A stretch of 10,804 nucleotides of DNA from Baffinella frigidus (GCA_026770585.1 MU646506.1:228440-239243), one strand, 5' to 3'. Numbered from the stretch's first letter, positions 1 to 6,702 are shown. Program-made: numbers and translations. The notes: a model not told the origin generated them from the letters alone.

Positions 1-20
1 CACACGCTCTCTCTCTCTCC
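1..20. repeat. CT microsatellite at window edge
   Basis: A short (CT)n run. On the minus strand it is (GA)n and lies just after the donor of the 37-138 exon, so it is probably intronic. Confidence 0.6.
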
Positions 21-36
21 ACGCATGATCACGCAC

Positions 37-138
37 CGCAAACTTCTGAAAGAGGAAGCCTCTCGGCACGCGAACATGCTCCGGGCGCTTCTCCGAGACA
101 TACTTCGGGTCCAGCCTCCGCCGTAGCTGCGAGACTAT
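37..138 (-). CDS. Internal exon of the minus-strand plastid-protein gene
   Basis: Read on the minus strand, a heptamer-repeat intron ends in GGGCAG, then 34 open codons follow (IVSQLRRRLDPKYV, then a segment ending GFLFQKFA), then a donor GTGCGT. It is phase 0 at both ends, so it joins in frame to the 635-697 exon (ending ALSDE) to give a charged, helix-like stretch. The frame stays open past the donor to the window edge, so the 3' boundary is less certain. The plus strand of the same DNA has an overlapping open frame (start 25, stop 124-126), but it lacks splice context. The protein family is not recognised. The exon probably belongs to the mature part of the lumen protein whose presequence is at 1679-2037; that link is inferred from strand, order and phase. 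Confidence 0.6.
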
Positions 139-149
139 CTGCCCAGGGT

Positions 150-298
150 GTGCGGTTTGGGGGTTAGGCGTTAGGGTTTACGGTTTGGGGTTTAGGGTGC
201 AGGGGTTTTGGGTTTAGGGTTTAGGGGTTAGGGGTTTGGGGTTAGGGTGTGGGTGTGGGTTGAGGGTGTGGGTTTAGGGTTGAGGGTTTATGCTGAGC
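150..298. repeat. Degenerate telomere-type heptamer array
   Basis: Variants of TTTAGGG (GGTTTAG, GGGTGTG, GGGGTTT) on the plus strand, so CCCTAAA-like on the sense strand of the minus gene. The array fills the intron between the 635-697 and 37-138 exons. Variants are mixed and coding-like sequence lies on both sides, so this is interstitial and not a chromosome end. Confidence 0.85.
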
Positions 299-372
299 TT
301 GGGGTTTGGATCCACGGGGGGTTGATATGCGGGGCTTGGAGTTTGGATCTACGAGGAGTTGAGTGTTGGATC
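298..372. repeat. Imperfect tandem pair, about 37 bp
   Basis: Two units (298-334 and 335-372) share the order CTTGG-GTTTGGATC-ACG-GG-GTTGA. They lie in the same intron of the minus gene. No function is visible. Confidence 0.55.
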
Positions 373-406
373 GCTGAATAAAGAAGAGAAAAGGGGCAGT
401 GTGTCC

Positions 407-426
407 CTCTTCGGATAGGGCCGGGG
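407..426 (-). repeat. Copy of the 3' end of the 635-697 exon
   Basis: On the minus strand this reads CCCCGGCCCTATCCGAAGAG, nearly identical to the last 20 bases of the 635-697 exon, which ends CGACGAG. It is downstream of that exon in the direction of transcription and followed by GG in place of the GT donor. Two tandem 14-mers at 475-488 and 489-502 (AGGTGGGGAGACCT) resemble the bases just after the exon's donor. Confidence 0.6.
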
Positions 427-474
427 ATCCAAACTCGGTGCAGGGTCCAGGGTTAAGCATTTAGGGCTTAGGTT

Positions 475-502
475 AGGTGGGGAGACCTAGGTGGGGAGAC
501 CT
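475..502. repeat. Perfect tandem 14-mer, two copies
   Basis: AGGTGGGGAGACCT occurs twice in a row. Its core GTGGGGAGACCTC recurs at 625-637 across the donor of the 635-697 minus-strand exon, so these look like copies of the intron start. Confidence 0.65.
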
Positions 503-634
503 CTGATTAGTCGCGCTTGAAGCGTGAGCAACGTGACCAACCCCATACAAATCCTCGACGCGAGCGTGAAACTACATTTAAGAAAAGTCCACGGTGAGCC
601 TCGTGCGGTGGGGCAGAGGTAGGCGTGGGGAGAC

Positions 635-697
635 CTCGTCGGATAGGGCCGGGGGAGCGTCGCCGTCACTCCCGAAGATCGACAGACTCGCCCGCGT
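635..697 (-). CDS. Internal exon of the minus-strand plastid-protein gene
   Basis: On the minus strand, acceptor GGGCAG is followed by 21 codons (TRASLSIFGSDGD, then a segment ending ALSDE) and donor GTCTCC. Phase 0 at both ends matches the 37-138 exon. The frame is also open upstream of the acceptor (EAHNLCTEARNLGQ), so the 5' edge could lie further out. Choice of exon is supported by partial copies on both sides: its start with the AG at 886-914, and its end at 407-426. No family is recognised. How it joins to the targeting exon is not resolved: the GTAAAT donor there leaves phase 2, so another exon or a different donor is needed. Confidence 0.5.
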
Positions 698-756
698 CTG
701 CCCAAGGTTTCGAGCCTCAGTGCACAGGTTGTGAGCCTCAAGAGTTTTCACGGGGT
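664..756. repeat. Direct repeat, copy 1
   Basis: About 90 bp repeated at 886-972 with small indels. Both copies include GTCACTCCCGAAGATCGACAG and TTTCGAGCCTCAGT-CACA. On the minus strand each holds an intron end (GGGCAG or GAGCAG) and the following exon start. Copy 1 contains the intact exon 635-697. Confidence 0.8.
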
Positions 757-885
757 CCACACAACGATGACGTGTGCGCCAACTAGAGTGTGTCTTTCTA
801 CTCGCCCCCGCGTTTGGTATTGTAGCTGGTACAAAGGGGTCGAGTCGATGGACGTAACGCACGGATTCCGTACGGCAAGGCGCAT

Positions 886-972
886 CGTCACTCCCGAAGA
901 TCGACAGATCGCGTCTGCTCAGGGTTTCGAGCCTCAGTCCACACCTTGTGAGCCTCCGAGTTTTCGCGGGGT
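886..972. repeat. Direct repeat, copy 2, holding a decayed exon start
   Basis: Second copy of the 664-756 repeat, upstream in minus-strand order. It keeps the AG acceptor (915-916) and the exon's first bases (ACGCG), but a 5-base deletion and one-base changes break the reading frame (a stop falls after DLRE). The exon's 3' half is missing. Confidence 0.75.
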
Positions 973-1157
973 GGGGTTTAGGGTGTGGAGTTTAGTGTTG
1001 GGGGTTGAGGGTTTAGGGGTTGGAGTATAGGGGTTAGGGTGTAGGGTTTAAGGTTCAGGGTTTGGGGTTTAGTGTTTACTGTGTAGGGTTCAGGGTTTGG
1101 GTTTCAGGGTTTAGGGTTTAGGGGTGTGGGTTGAGTTTCGAGGGTTTAGGGTTAAGG
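972..1157. repeat. Degenerate telomere-type heptamer array
   Basis: Plus-strand TTTAGGG variants (GGGTGTA, GGTTTAG, GGGTTCA), CCCTAAA-like on the sense strand of the minus gene. Probably intron filler between the possible exon at 1188-1325 and copy 2 of the direct repeat. Confidence 0.85.
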
Positions 1158-1187
1158 CCCAACGAGGAGAGTGCGGAGTCTGAAACT

Positions 1188-1325
1188 TCATTGTTGACGA
1201 TCGCTTCTCAAACGTTCTGTACTGGAAAGGCTAACATGTCGATAGAAAGTCTCGTACATAACATCTAGTTGTTTCTTTTCCTGGTACAAACACCTTTCTC
1301 CTGCGGCATATTCGATCGGGAAATA
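1188..1325 (-). CDS. Possible exon, minus strand
   Basis: An open stretch of 45 codons ending in TGA (1188-1190) reads YFPIEYAAGERCLYQEKK, then a segment with LDVMYETFYRH. Codon use looks protein-like in the second half. A donor GTTAGC after the codon for H and an AG before GAAAAG would define a phase-0 exon for EKKQLDVMYETFYRH. Nothing links it firmly to the lumen-protein gene, and it could be chance. Confidence 0.3.
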   Translation of the reverse strand, partial: YFPIEYAAGERCLYQEKKQLDVMYETFYRHVSLSSTERLRSDRQQ

Positions 1326-1361
1326 TTAAACCGACGAACAATTCAACGGTGGACTGAGAAT

Positions 1362-1384
1362 AATTCAACGGTGGCCGTTGAATT
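1362..1384. repeat. Short hairpin with a direct copy of one arm
   Basis: AATTCAACGG and CCGTTGAATT form a perfect 10-bp stem around TGG. One arm plus loop also occurs at 1340-1352 (AATTCAACGGTGG). The cluster borders the long open stretch at 1385-1670 and may mark the edge of an inserted element. Confidence 0.7.
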
Positions 1385-1677
1385 CCGTGCATGAGCCTTT
1401 CTGCGAAAAATGGCGAGTCCCCGGCAAGACTGGAGGCGCTCCAAGCTCCATTGGGGGACGCTCTCCACTCGGGGCTCTGCGAAGTGGAGCACTACTGTCT
1501 GACTGTACCATCCTTGGGTCAACCCCCGTTCTGCTGAGGGGTGCCGGAAAGAGGAGTACCCATCAAAACGATCAAACCAGTGTACTTGGAATGGGGTAGC
1601 TGTCGAATACAGCCGCGCCCCGAACAGCGTGATGTGATCAAGGGGTCTCAGGCCGCTGCTTCTCTGTCTAATATTTA
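1385..1677. other. Intron or inserted-element sequence with a long open frame
   Basis: This stretch follows the first exon of the minus gene. It differs from the heptamer arrays: mixed composition, a minus-strand frame open from 1753 to 1343, and a plus-strand open frame over 1378-1599. Neither translation shows a domain I recognise. The part of the minus frame that overlaps exon 1 is out of frame with the targeting peptide, so I read the stretch as intron, perhaps a dispersed repeat. Confidence 0.4.
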
Positions 1678-1678
1678 C

Positions 1679-2037
1679 ATAATGTTCGGGGGACCCACAT
1701 CCAGAGCTGAGGCCGGCTGGCTGGCCAGCAAGACTGGGGCTGCTGCGACGCATGCCCCGACCACCCCACGCCTCCCCATCCTCCTCTCCTGGCCACCATC
1801 GCTCTCACCCATGCGCAGCCCCGCCACCGAACGGCGTGGCGCCAGACCCCTTGCCGTTCCTGCCAAAGATCGTGGGCAACGGCTGAGGACATGTAAGACA
1901 CATGTAAGGCCTGCGGGCGGCACCGGGAACCTGGCATGCGGATGCGGAGCCTCACCATGGAGGGGAGCCGTGCCAAGGAAGCTGTCGACCCCTACAACTA
2001 GCAACACCAAAGCGAATGCAGTCCGATGGCAAGCCAT
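1679..2037 (-). CDS. First exon of a thylakoid-lumen protein precursor
   Basis: ATG at 2035-2037 opens a 119-codon exon. Residues 1-19 form a signal peptide (AFALVLLVVGVDS) with Phe20 at the predicted +1 site, as in red-lineage secondary plastids. Residues 21-86 are a Pro/Arg/Ala-rich transit region. Residues 89-90 are a twin Arg (GRRGVVG), followed by the hydrophobic run ACVAAAPVLLA and an ASA box at 109-111, where lumenal processing would leave LDVGPP as the mature N terminus. This order (ER signal, stromal transit, Tat lumen signal) sends a nuclear-encoded protein to the thylakoid lumen. The coding exon ends at 1679 with donor GTAAAT in phase 2; without splicing, a TAA follows at once. GTGGGT just after LD is an alternative phase-0 donor. 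The start is only about 530 bp from the divergent BTB gene. The mature protein's identity is not visible here. Confidence 0.8.
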
Positions 2038-2564
2038 GCTTCCCGGATCCGATTCGAGAAATCTTCCGGGGAGCGATGGTCAAAGGGCTCACCCTGGAGG
2101 GGACTTGCGGCCAATCCCGAATAACCCTTTATCGCAAAAGTTGACATGATTCACACCACTAAAATACATATTAGACCTTTTTGTACCAGATCCATTCATC
2201 ACGGGGCGGCCGCATCTCAGGTAGAGTTGACTTAAGAATGCTACAAATACCATTGTTCCATCCAGGGCTGATCCAGGGTGGCTCGATTTTGACCAGCAGG
2301 ATTCCTGAAATCCAAATTCGGATGGGCAGGTCATCACCGAATTCGAGCCCCCTGGCACCACCCGGCCGGTGTGCGACCGAGGTTCCAACCTTGAACCTTT
2401 CCTGCCGCGCAACTCTGCGTCCTACGCGCAGCAGTTCGCCTCGAAGTACTCCGACTCCTCTTCATCAAAAATTCGGGAGCCAGCGCGGCCAAGAGGAAGC
2501 TTTCCTGCCGGGATAGGGCAGGCACCACACAGAGAAGCCTCTGCGGCATATTGAGAGTCTCGCA
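2038..2564. promoter_or_regulatory. Divergent intergenic region between the two genes
   Basis: It must hold the 5' flanks of both genes. No TATA box or clear core element is visible. A plus-strand stretch at 2403-2490 has codon-like sequence (NSASYAQQFASKYSDS) with G/C-rich third positions and could be an upstream exon or an unrelated coding remnant. It does not read in frame into the BTB start. Repeat R copy 1 lies at 2495-2549. The frame of the BTB start is open back to a TAG at 2515-2517. Confidence 0.5.
2495..2549. repeat. Dispersed repeat R, copy 1
   Basis: It starts GGAAGCTTTCCTGCCG and ends ACACAGAGAAGC...CGGCAT. The same start and end recur at 4463-4527 inside intron 3 of the BTB gene. 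A partial start (CTTTCCTGCCGC-CAAC) is also at about 2397-2413. It ends 15 bp before the BTB start codon. Confidence 0.7.
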
Positions 2565-2768
2565 ATGGATTCCTCTCGATCAAAGGACGTGCTAGCGCCG
2601 CTCGGGATCAAGACGCCGAGAGCACGAATGCCGACAGCCGGCAGCAGCCGCGCAAAGAGGATCGCTCTGGTGGCTGACAAGCCACTGCGGTTCGACGTGG
2701 GCGGGACAATCTTCAAAGTTGCGGCAGCAACCGTCTTTTCTCTGCCCGAAGGGGTCCTCGCCAAAATC
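2565..2768 (+). CDS. BTB/POZ (T1-type) protein, exon 1
   Basis: ATG at 2565 is the first in-frame Met after a TAG at 2515 and sits in a good context (GCAATGG). The 68 codons give a basic N-terminal tail, then residues 41-68 start a T1 BTB domain of the K-channel tetramerisation/KCTD type: LRFDVGGTIF, a Thr-Val-Phe strand, and LPEGVLAKI. Such domains form oligomers and often act as adaptors, for example for Cullin-3 ubiquitin ligases, but the partner is not shown. Donor GTGCGA at 2769 leaves phase 0. The domain continues in frame across four more exons, and continuity of the family pattern is the main support for the gene. No channel membrane segments are seen. Confidence 0.88.
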
Positions 2769-3147
2769 GTGCGACCCCTACCCTCCTGGCCCAATGCTTT
2801 GACCCAGGCACCAGCCACCAGAAGTGAACCAAATCGCGATATGGAGACATGTGGGCAATCTCACCAAGGGGTAGTCAACCCTCAGAAGGGGTAAACCCTT
2901 GACCATACAGGGGAAATATCTTCCTCCTGATATCCGGGTTTGCTTCTCTTTTGAGGGCTGGTAAAGGCCGCCGTACGCCCTCCCTCCCAGCCTAGGCATC
3001 ATGGATCTTGGAAAGACGACACCTCCGCCACCACCGTGAACTAACCGCGCTGCGGTTCCGTGCGCACACTCCTCACGATGACGCAGACGGTGCCCTCCTC
3101 GGTGGTCATGCTGGTCTTGTAATCCATAAATTATCTGTGATGGACAG
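2769..3147 (+). other. BTB intron 1
   Basis: 379 bp from GTGCGA to GGACAG. There is no heptamer array. A 28-codon antisense frame at 3041-3127 (MDYKTSMTTEEGTV...) has a start and a stop but no other support. Confidence 0.6.
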
Positions 3148-3200
3148 GCAAGCCAGCCGCGTGGAATCAAGGAGGAGAGTGGCGCGTTCTTCGTCGACAG
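3148..3200 (+). CDS. BTB/POZ protein, exon 2
   Basis: Between acceptor GGACAG and donor GTGCTG, 53 bp encode ASQPRGIKEESGAFFVD plus AG of a split codon (AG|A, Arg). This is the middle of the T1 domain, where the family has an acidic turn then a (Y/F)F(I/V)D(R) strand. Entry in phase 0 matches exon 1. A second in-frame AG (after GCAAGCCAG) could start the exon three codons later. Confidence 0.85.
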
Positions 3201-3505
3201 GTGCTGCCACGCAAGAGGCCTTGAAACTTCCACCTATTACATCTTTCAGGGGAAATCCCTTGCATCCTTAAGCTAACGACGTGAGATCTGACTTGGACAA
3301 GGCGTCGGTTTCCCTCGAGGCCTCTGGCGTGGGGGGGGCCTCGCCGTTTGGCCCCGACTGATGGATAGGGCTGTGCCTCTGTAGCCTAGCTGTACCCGAG
3401 GGTTGCGTGGCGTGGGCCGCTGCCGTGCGAGGACGGGACAACATTTTAAAGATGTTAAAAACCTTCACCTGAATCCGTACGGAAATGGACTTTTAGAATG
3501 CAAAC

Positions 3506-3530
3506 GCCAGGTCCGGAATCCGGACCTGGC
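3506..3530. repeat. Perfect 11-bp hairpin
   Basis: GCCAGGTCCGG and CCGGACCTGGC pair around AAT. The flanks GACTTTT (3488-3494) and AAAGTC (3535-3540) could extend it after a bulge. It lies in BTB intron 2. Confidence 0.8.
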
Positions 3531-3609
3531 TTTTAAAGTCGTGCTTCTTTCACTCGGCAGTGGTCCCACGTTCGCGTCACGCCGCGCAGCGAGAGCCTTC
3601 TTTGTGTTC

Positions 3610-3632
3610 CTCTCGGGTTTCGGACCCGAGAG
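3610..3632. repeat. Perfect 9-bp hairpin
   Basis: CTCTCGGGT and ACCCGAGAG pair around TTCGG, 80 bp after the previous hairpin and in the same intron. Confidence 0.75.
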
Positions 3633-3709
3633 TGTTTGACTCACGCCGTGTTTCGTGCAACCGAGATCCGCACCCCACCCGTGACCCCTGAACCCTAAAC
3701 CCTCAACAG

Positions 3710-3758
3710 AGATCCGGAGCTGTTCCGCATCGTACTCGACGCTCTCCGTGACAAGACG
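3710..3758 (+). CDS. BTB/POZ protein, exon 3
   Basis: 49 bp: an A that completes the split Arg codon, then DPELFRIVLDALRDKT. RDP-LF--(I/V)L--LRD is the signature of the second half of T1 BTB domains. The acceptor is CAACAG, the donor is GTAATG, and the exit is phase 0. A short copy of the exon end and donor (GTGACAAGAC-GT) appears at about 3938-3950. Confidence 0.88.
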
Positions 3759-3895
3759 GTAATGTCTACCTCTGCCCGTTTTGTTTTATGGCGCGTCCTT
3801 AAAAGTATGTAAGAGCAGACACCCAGTACAAATGGGCGAATATACAGCCTTTAGGACGAGCTAGAGTGAAACTCGGGCACAGCTAGACGGTGCAG

Positions 3896-3966
3896 GGTTG
3901 AGGGATTGAGGGGTTGAGGGGGTTGGGGGCAGGGTAAGTGACAAGACCGTGAGTATGGAGGTGGTT
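3896..3966. repeat. G-rich degenerate heptamer stretch
   Basis: GGGTTGAGGGATTGAGGGGT-like sequence in BTB intron 3, with G on the sense strand, opposite to most arrays in this gene. Confidence 0.6.
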
Positions 3967-4017
3967 TAGGTTTGCCAGGGTTGAACAAGTGGTTTCTCGC
4001 ATGCACGATTTTAATCG

Positions 4018-4163
4018 CTGCCCCACTGAGATTTGATCTCCCCATAAATTCGCCCCCCCCCTCCGAAATTTCGCAGATAAATTGCATGGGGGTGGGTCAA
4101 AATTCACTTGTGAAGTTTTTTTGGGGGGGGGATTCATGGGGAGCCCAAATCTAAGTGGGGCAG
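4018..4163. mobile_element. 146-bp foldback (MITE-like) element
   Basis: Outer arms 4018-4061 and 4123-4163 are inverted copies (CTGCCCCACT-AGATTTG...CTCCCCAT-AAT, then a run of nine C or G) with a few mismatches. The inner parts also pair weakly (AAATTTCGCAGATAAATT against AAACTTCACAAGTGAATT), so the palindrome runs nearly to its centre at about 4091. No clear target-site duplication is visible. It lies in BTB intron 3. The name MITE-like is inferred from shape only. Confidence 0.7.
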
Positions 4164-4434
4164 AGCCTGGATTTGGTGCCTCGGCTCCCTCGAAATGGAT
4201 GATGCGTTCACAAAGTATAAACCTACTGGCAAACTCAGGAGTCGGCACGTGGACAGAAGGGGTCGCGAGGTGTCGCATCTCATCAATCAACCTCCAAACG
4301 ATCAACCTCGAAACGACTTGCTAACGACCATGATTGCAACAAATGTTGAGGTGTTCACAGAGGAGTTCGGGAGATGACTCAGATAACTTGTTGAAGTGAA
4401 CAATGTGGTGCTTGATATCAAGCACGAACAATGT
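4164..4434. other. Unassigned part of BTB intron 3
   Basis: Non-repetitive sequence with a 60-codon plus-strand frame (4195-4377, MDDAFTKYKPTGK..., ending VFTEEFGR) that has a start and a stop. No domain is recognised, and it is not in a position that fits the BTB phases. Probably intronic. Confidence 0.4.
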
Positions 4435-4438
4435 GCAG

Positions 4439-4462
4439 GTGTATCCGCTACCTCCAGGAATC
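4439..4462 (+). repeat. Copy of the exon 4 start with its acceptor
   Basis: GTGTATCCGCTACCTCCAGG, preceded by GCAG, matches the first 24 bases of exon 4 and still encodes VYPLPPGI. It lies 126 bp upstream of exon 4 and then breaks off into repeat R. Confidence 0.85.
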
Positions 4463-4527
4463 GGAAGCTTTCCTGCCGCACAACATTGTGATAAGGCAGG
4501 AACAACACAGAGAAGCATAAACGGCAT
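4463..4527. repeat. Dispersed repeat R, copy 2
   Basis: Same start (GGAAGCTTTCCTGCCG) and end (ACACAGAGAAGC...CGGCAT) as the copy at 2495-2549, with a differing middle. It sits exactly between the exon 4 start copy and the lead-in to exon 4. Confidence 0.7.
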
Positions 4528-4564
4528 CGGCAGGCCCTGACAAGGCTGAGGACATGTTTCGCAG

Positions 4565-4617
4565 GTGTATCCTCTTCCTCCGGGGATCACCGACGAACGG
4601 GTCCGCGCGGAGCTCAG
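4565..4617 (+). CDS. BTB/POZ protein, exon 4, with GC donor
   Basis: 53 bp after TTTCGCAG encode VYPLPPGITDERVRAEL plus AG of a split Arg codon. This is the Pro-rich turn and helix that follow the LRD motif in T1 domains. No GT occurs nearby; the frame and domain require exit at CTCAG|GCACTC, a GC donor. GC donors are frequent in dinoflagellates. A downstream copy of this exon end with the same GC (4772-4794) supports the placement. Confidence 0.82.
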
Positions 4618-4621
4618 GCAC

Positions 4622-4770
4622 TCTCCCTATCTCTTTTTCTCCCCCTGCCTCCCTCCCTCCCTCCCTCCCTCCCTCCCTCTCAAACTCTATCTCCCCTCCC
4701 CCCCCCCCCTTCTCTCTTCCACACTCTCTCGCTCTCTCTCTCCCTCTCTTTCTCGCTCTCTCTCTCCCTG
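4622..4770. repeat. Pyrimidine microsatellite
   Basis: (CCTC)n, poly-C and (CT)n fill the start of BTB intron 4. The sense strand is pyrimidine-only over long runs. Confidence 0.9.
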
Positions 4771-4771
4771 C

Positions 4772-4794
4772 ACGGAGCTGAGGCACGCTCCCTC
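4772..4794 (+). repeat. Copy of the exon 4 end with GC donor
   Basis: ACGGAGCTGAGGCACGCTCC matches GCGGAGCTCAG|GCACTCTCC across the exon 4 end and the intron start. It lies about 155 bp downstream. Confidence 0.75.
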
Positions 4795-4892
4795 CAATCA
4801 CGCTAGTACTATCAACTACCACCTAACACCGCGTGCGTCGAAGGGTGGGCTGGCTCCCCGTGCGCGCGGCGCGCAGGCTCTCGCCCTCCTTT

Positions 4893-5090
4893 GAGGGAAA
4901 GAGAACTATGTGTTGATACCAATGCCACCAACTCTCCATGTGTCGAGGGAAAGAGACATTTTTGATACCAAAGATACCAACTGTCCCTGCTTTTCTCGAA
5001 CAAAACATGAGTCATGTGTTAATACCAACTGTCCCTGTGTTTCGGGAAAGGGCGACGTCTGTTGATACCAACACGGCCGCCACGTGTTCC
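4893..5090. repeat. Degenerate minisatellite, about 50 bp, four units
   Basis: Units start near 4893, 4945, 4996 and 5043 and share GGGAAAG-G...TGTTGATACCAA...CCAACTGTCCCTG-T. Intronic. Confidence 0.75.
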
Positions 5091-5273
5091 CCCCACGGAG
5101 CGGTGTCGTCGCAAAACCCCGAGGAGTCAGGGCAGTTACCACACGAAATTTGTGGAACGGTAGGCCCGAGGGCGCTTAGAAAAGACGGGGGGTGGGGACG
5201 CGTGTTTTTGCTCAGGATCCAAGGGCCGTGCGATCGCCTCACTTTTGCATACCGCTGTAGCTAAACCAGGCAA
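5091..5273. other. Unassigned part of BTB intron 4
   Basis: Mixed sequence with no repeat, splice-linked exon or RNA gene that I can see. Minus-strand open frames here show no domain. Confidence 0.4.
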
Positions 5274-5345
5274 GTTTTGATCCTCGAACTGGTCGAGGTT
5301 TTTCTCCTCGAAATAGTCGAGGTTGTGCTTCTTGAAACAGTCCAC
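5274..5345. repeat. 24-bp minisatellite, three units
   Basis: Units 5274-5297, 5298-5321 and 5322-5345 share GTT-T--T-CTCGAA--GTCGAG. The minus strand reads as an 8-residue repeat (NVDCFKKH, NLDYFEEK, NLDQFEDQ), followed by GLATA and a possible donor GTATGC, so an antisense exon is conceivable. On the plus strand it lies in BTB intron 4. Confidence 0.75.
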
Positions 5346-5400
5346 GTTCGTAAGGGGGGCGCTCGTTCGTACACCCCTCCCTGGAAGTGTCGGGCACACT

Positions 5401-5491
5401 TTCAGGGTTTAGGGGTTAGGGGTTAGGGGTTCTCAGGTTTTGAATTAGGGGTTCTCAGGTTTTGACTTTAGGGGTTCTCAGGTTTTGACTC
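5401..5491. repeat. Heptamer stretch and 23-bp tandem repeat
   Basis: A TTTAGGG-type run is followed by three units of GGGGTTCTCAGGTTTTGA plus a few bases. It lies just upstream of exon 5. Each unit holds a TCTCAG|G that looks like an acceptor. Confidence 0.75.
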
Positions 5492-5506
5492 AAACTCGAC
5501 ACGCAG

Positions 5507-5578
5507 GTACTTTGGGCTGGAGGACGTCCTTCCGCCTGATGCGCCAACCACCCCGTCCTCCGCTTCCATTATCGTCCG
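5507..5578 (+). CDS. BTB/POZ protein, exon 5 (end of T1 domain)
   Basis: After acceptor CACGCAG, a G completes the split Arg codon and YFGLEDVLPPDAPTTPSSAS follows, then IIV. (E)-YFGL is the standard close of T1 BTB domains. Two ends are possible. Read through, the frame gives RS and a TGA at 5583-5585, which makes a complete 145-residue, single-domain protein. Alternatively, donor GTCTTG at 5579 leaves CG, which joins the A of exon 6 to give Arg and continues in frame through exons 6-9. The second is favoured because all later phases match and the sequence after the donor is the usual heptamer filler; the first could be an intron-retention isoform. Confidence 0.85.
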
Positions 5579-6202
5579 GTCTTGAAACCCTAAACCCTAA
5601 ACCCTAAACCCTGAACTCTGAACTCTAAACCCTAAACCCTAAACCCTAAACCCTCAAACAAACCCTAAACCCTACAAACTGAACCCTACAAACTGAACCC
5701 ACCCTGAACTGTAAAACTCTGACTCCTTGGTCATCAACCCTAGACGCCAAACCTCCACTATCAACGATAAACAATAAACACTAACAATAAACAATAGACA
5801 CTAAACCCTAAAACCTGAACAATCAACCCTGAACCTCGACCCCTGAAGCCTGAAACCTAAACCCTGAACACTGAACACTAAACCCTAAACCATAAACCCT
5901 AAACCCTAAGCCCTGAAACCTAAACCCTAAACCCCAAATTCTAAACCCTAAACCCAAAACCCAAAACCCCAAACCCTAAACCCTATACCCTAAACCCTAA
6001 ACTCCAAACCCTAAACCCTAAACCCTAAAACCTAAACCCTGAACCCTGAACCCTAAGATAAATACTAAACCCTGAACCCTAACCCTAAACCCTAACCCTA
6101 AACCCTAAACCCTAAACCCAAAGTCTAAACCCCAAACCCTAAACACCAACCCCTAAACCCTGAACCCTAAACCATAAACCCTGAACCCCAAACCTGAAGC
6201 AG

Positions 6203-6245
6203 GGCGCTGGCGAACCACTCGGACCTTCAGACGCTACATCAAAAA
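6203..6245 (+). repeat. Exon 6 start copy 1
   Basis: After GCAG comes GGCGCTGGCGAACCACTCGG, still readable as ALANHSDLQTLHQK. It breaks off into heptamer repeats. Confidence 0.85.
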
Positions 6246-6293
6246 CCAAACCATAAACCTGAACCCCAACCCTGAACCCCCTACATTCAGCAG

Positions 6294-6334
6294 GGCACTG
6301 GCTGACACTCGGAATCCAGGCGTTGCAGCAGAAA
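6294..6334 (+). repeat. Exon 6 start copy 2
   Basis: After CAG comes GGCACTGGCTGACACTCGGA and then a tail ending TTGCAGCAGAAA. Small deletions break the frame. Confidence 0.8.
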
Positions 6335-6477
6335 CCATCAACTCTAACTCCCGACCATAAACCCTAACCCCCAACCATAAACCCTGAACCTCTCCTGAAC
6401 CATAAACCCTCCTGCGCCATAAACCCTGGAAACAACCACACCCAAACCATCAACCAGAACACCTAACCCCTGACCAG

Positions 6478-6514
6478 GGCGCAGACGGACCACTCGGAGC
6501 TGCAGACGCTCCAG
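6478..6514 (+). repeat. Exon 6 start copy 3
   Basis: After CCAG comes GGCGCAGACGGACCACTCGG and then a tail ending ACGCTCCAG. Reads AQTDHSELQTLQ. Confidence 0.85.
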
Positions 6515-6659
6515 CCCTCACCCCTACCCGTAAACTCTAACCCTAAACCACCAACCCTCAACCATAAAAAAATAAACCACAAACCCAAACCCCTGAACAC
6601 TCAACCCCAACCCAACGCTCCCTTGCTTCTTCTGAACGTAAACCCTCAACCCGAAACAG

Positions 6660-6702
6660 AGCGCTGACGGACCACTCGGAGCTGCAGACGTTGCAGCAGA
6701 AA
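6660..6702 (+). repeat. Exon 6 start copy 4
   Basis: After ACAG comes AGCGCTGACGGACCACTCGG and so on, reading ALTDHSELQTLQQK, then TCC and a stop. The closest copy in sequence and position to the intact exon. Confidence 0.88.

Larger units (their letters stand above)
3201..3709 (+). other. BTB intron 2
   Basis: 509 bp from GTGCTG to CAACAG, with mixed sequence, two perfect hairpins (3506-3530, 3610-3632) and a little CCCTAAA-type repeat just before the acceptor (3688-3706). A plus-strand open frame at 3403-3639 includes the hairpins and has no recognisable domain. Confidence 0.6.

Noticed and set aside
25-126. Plus-strand frame MITHRKLLKEEASRH...
   Set aside because: The minus strand of the same DNA has acceptor, open frame and donor and joins in phase to another exon.
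1541-2149. 202-codon plus-strand frame opposite the targeting exon
   Set aside because: Antisense shadow of the 1679-2037 exon; no domain, and the minus strand explains the codon pattern.
3041-3127. 28-codon antisense frame in BTB intron 1
   Set aside because: Too short and without splice or family support.
4554-4894. Ser/Pro/Leu-rich frames
   Set aside because: They are translations of the CCTC and CT microsatellite.
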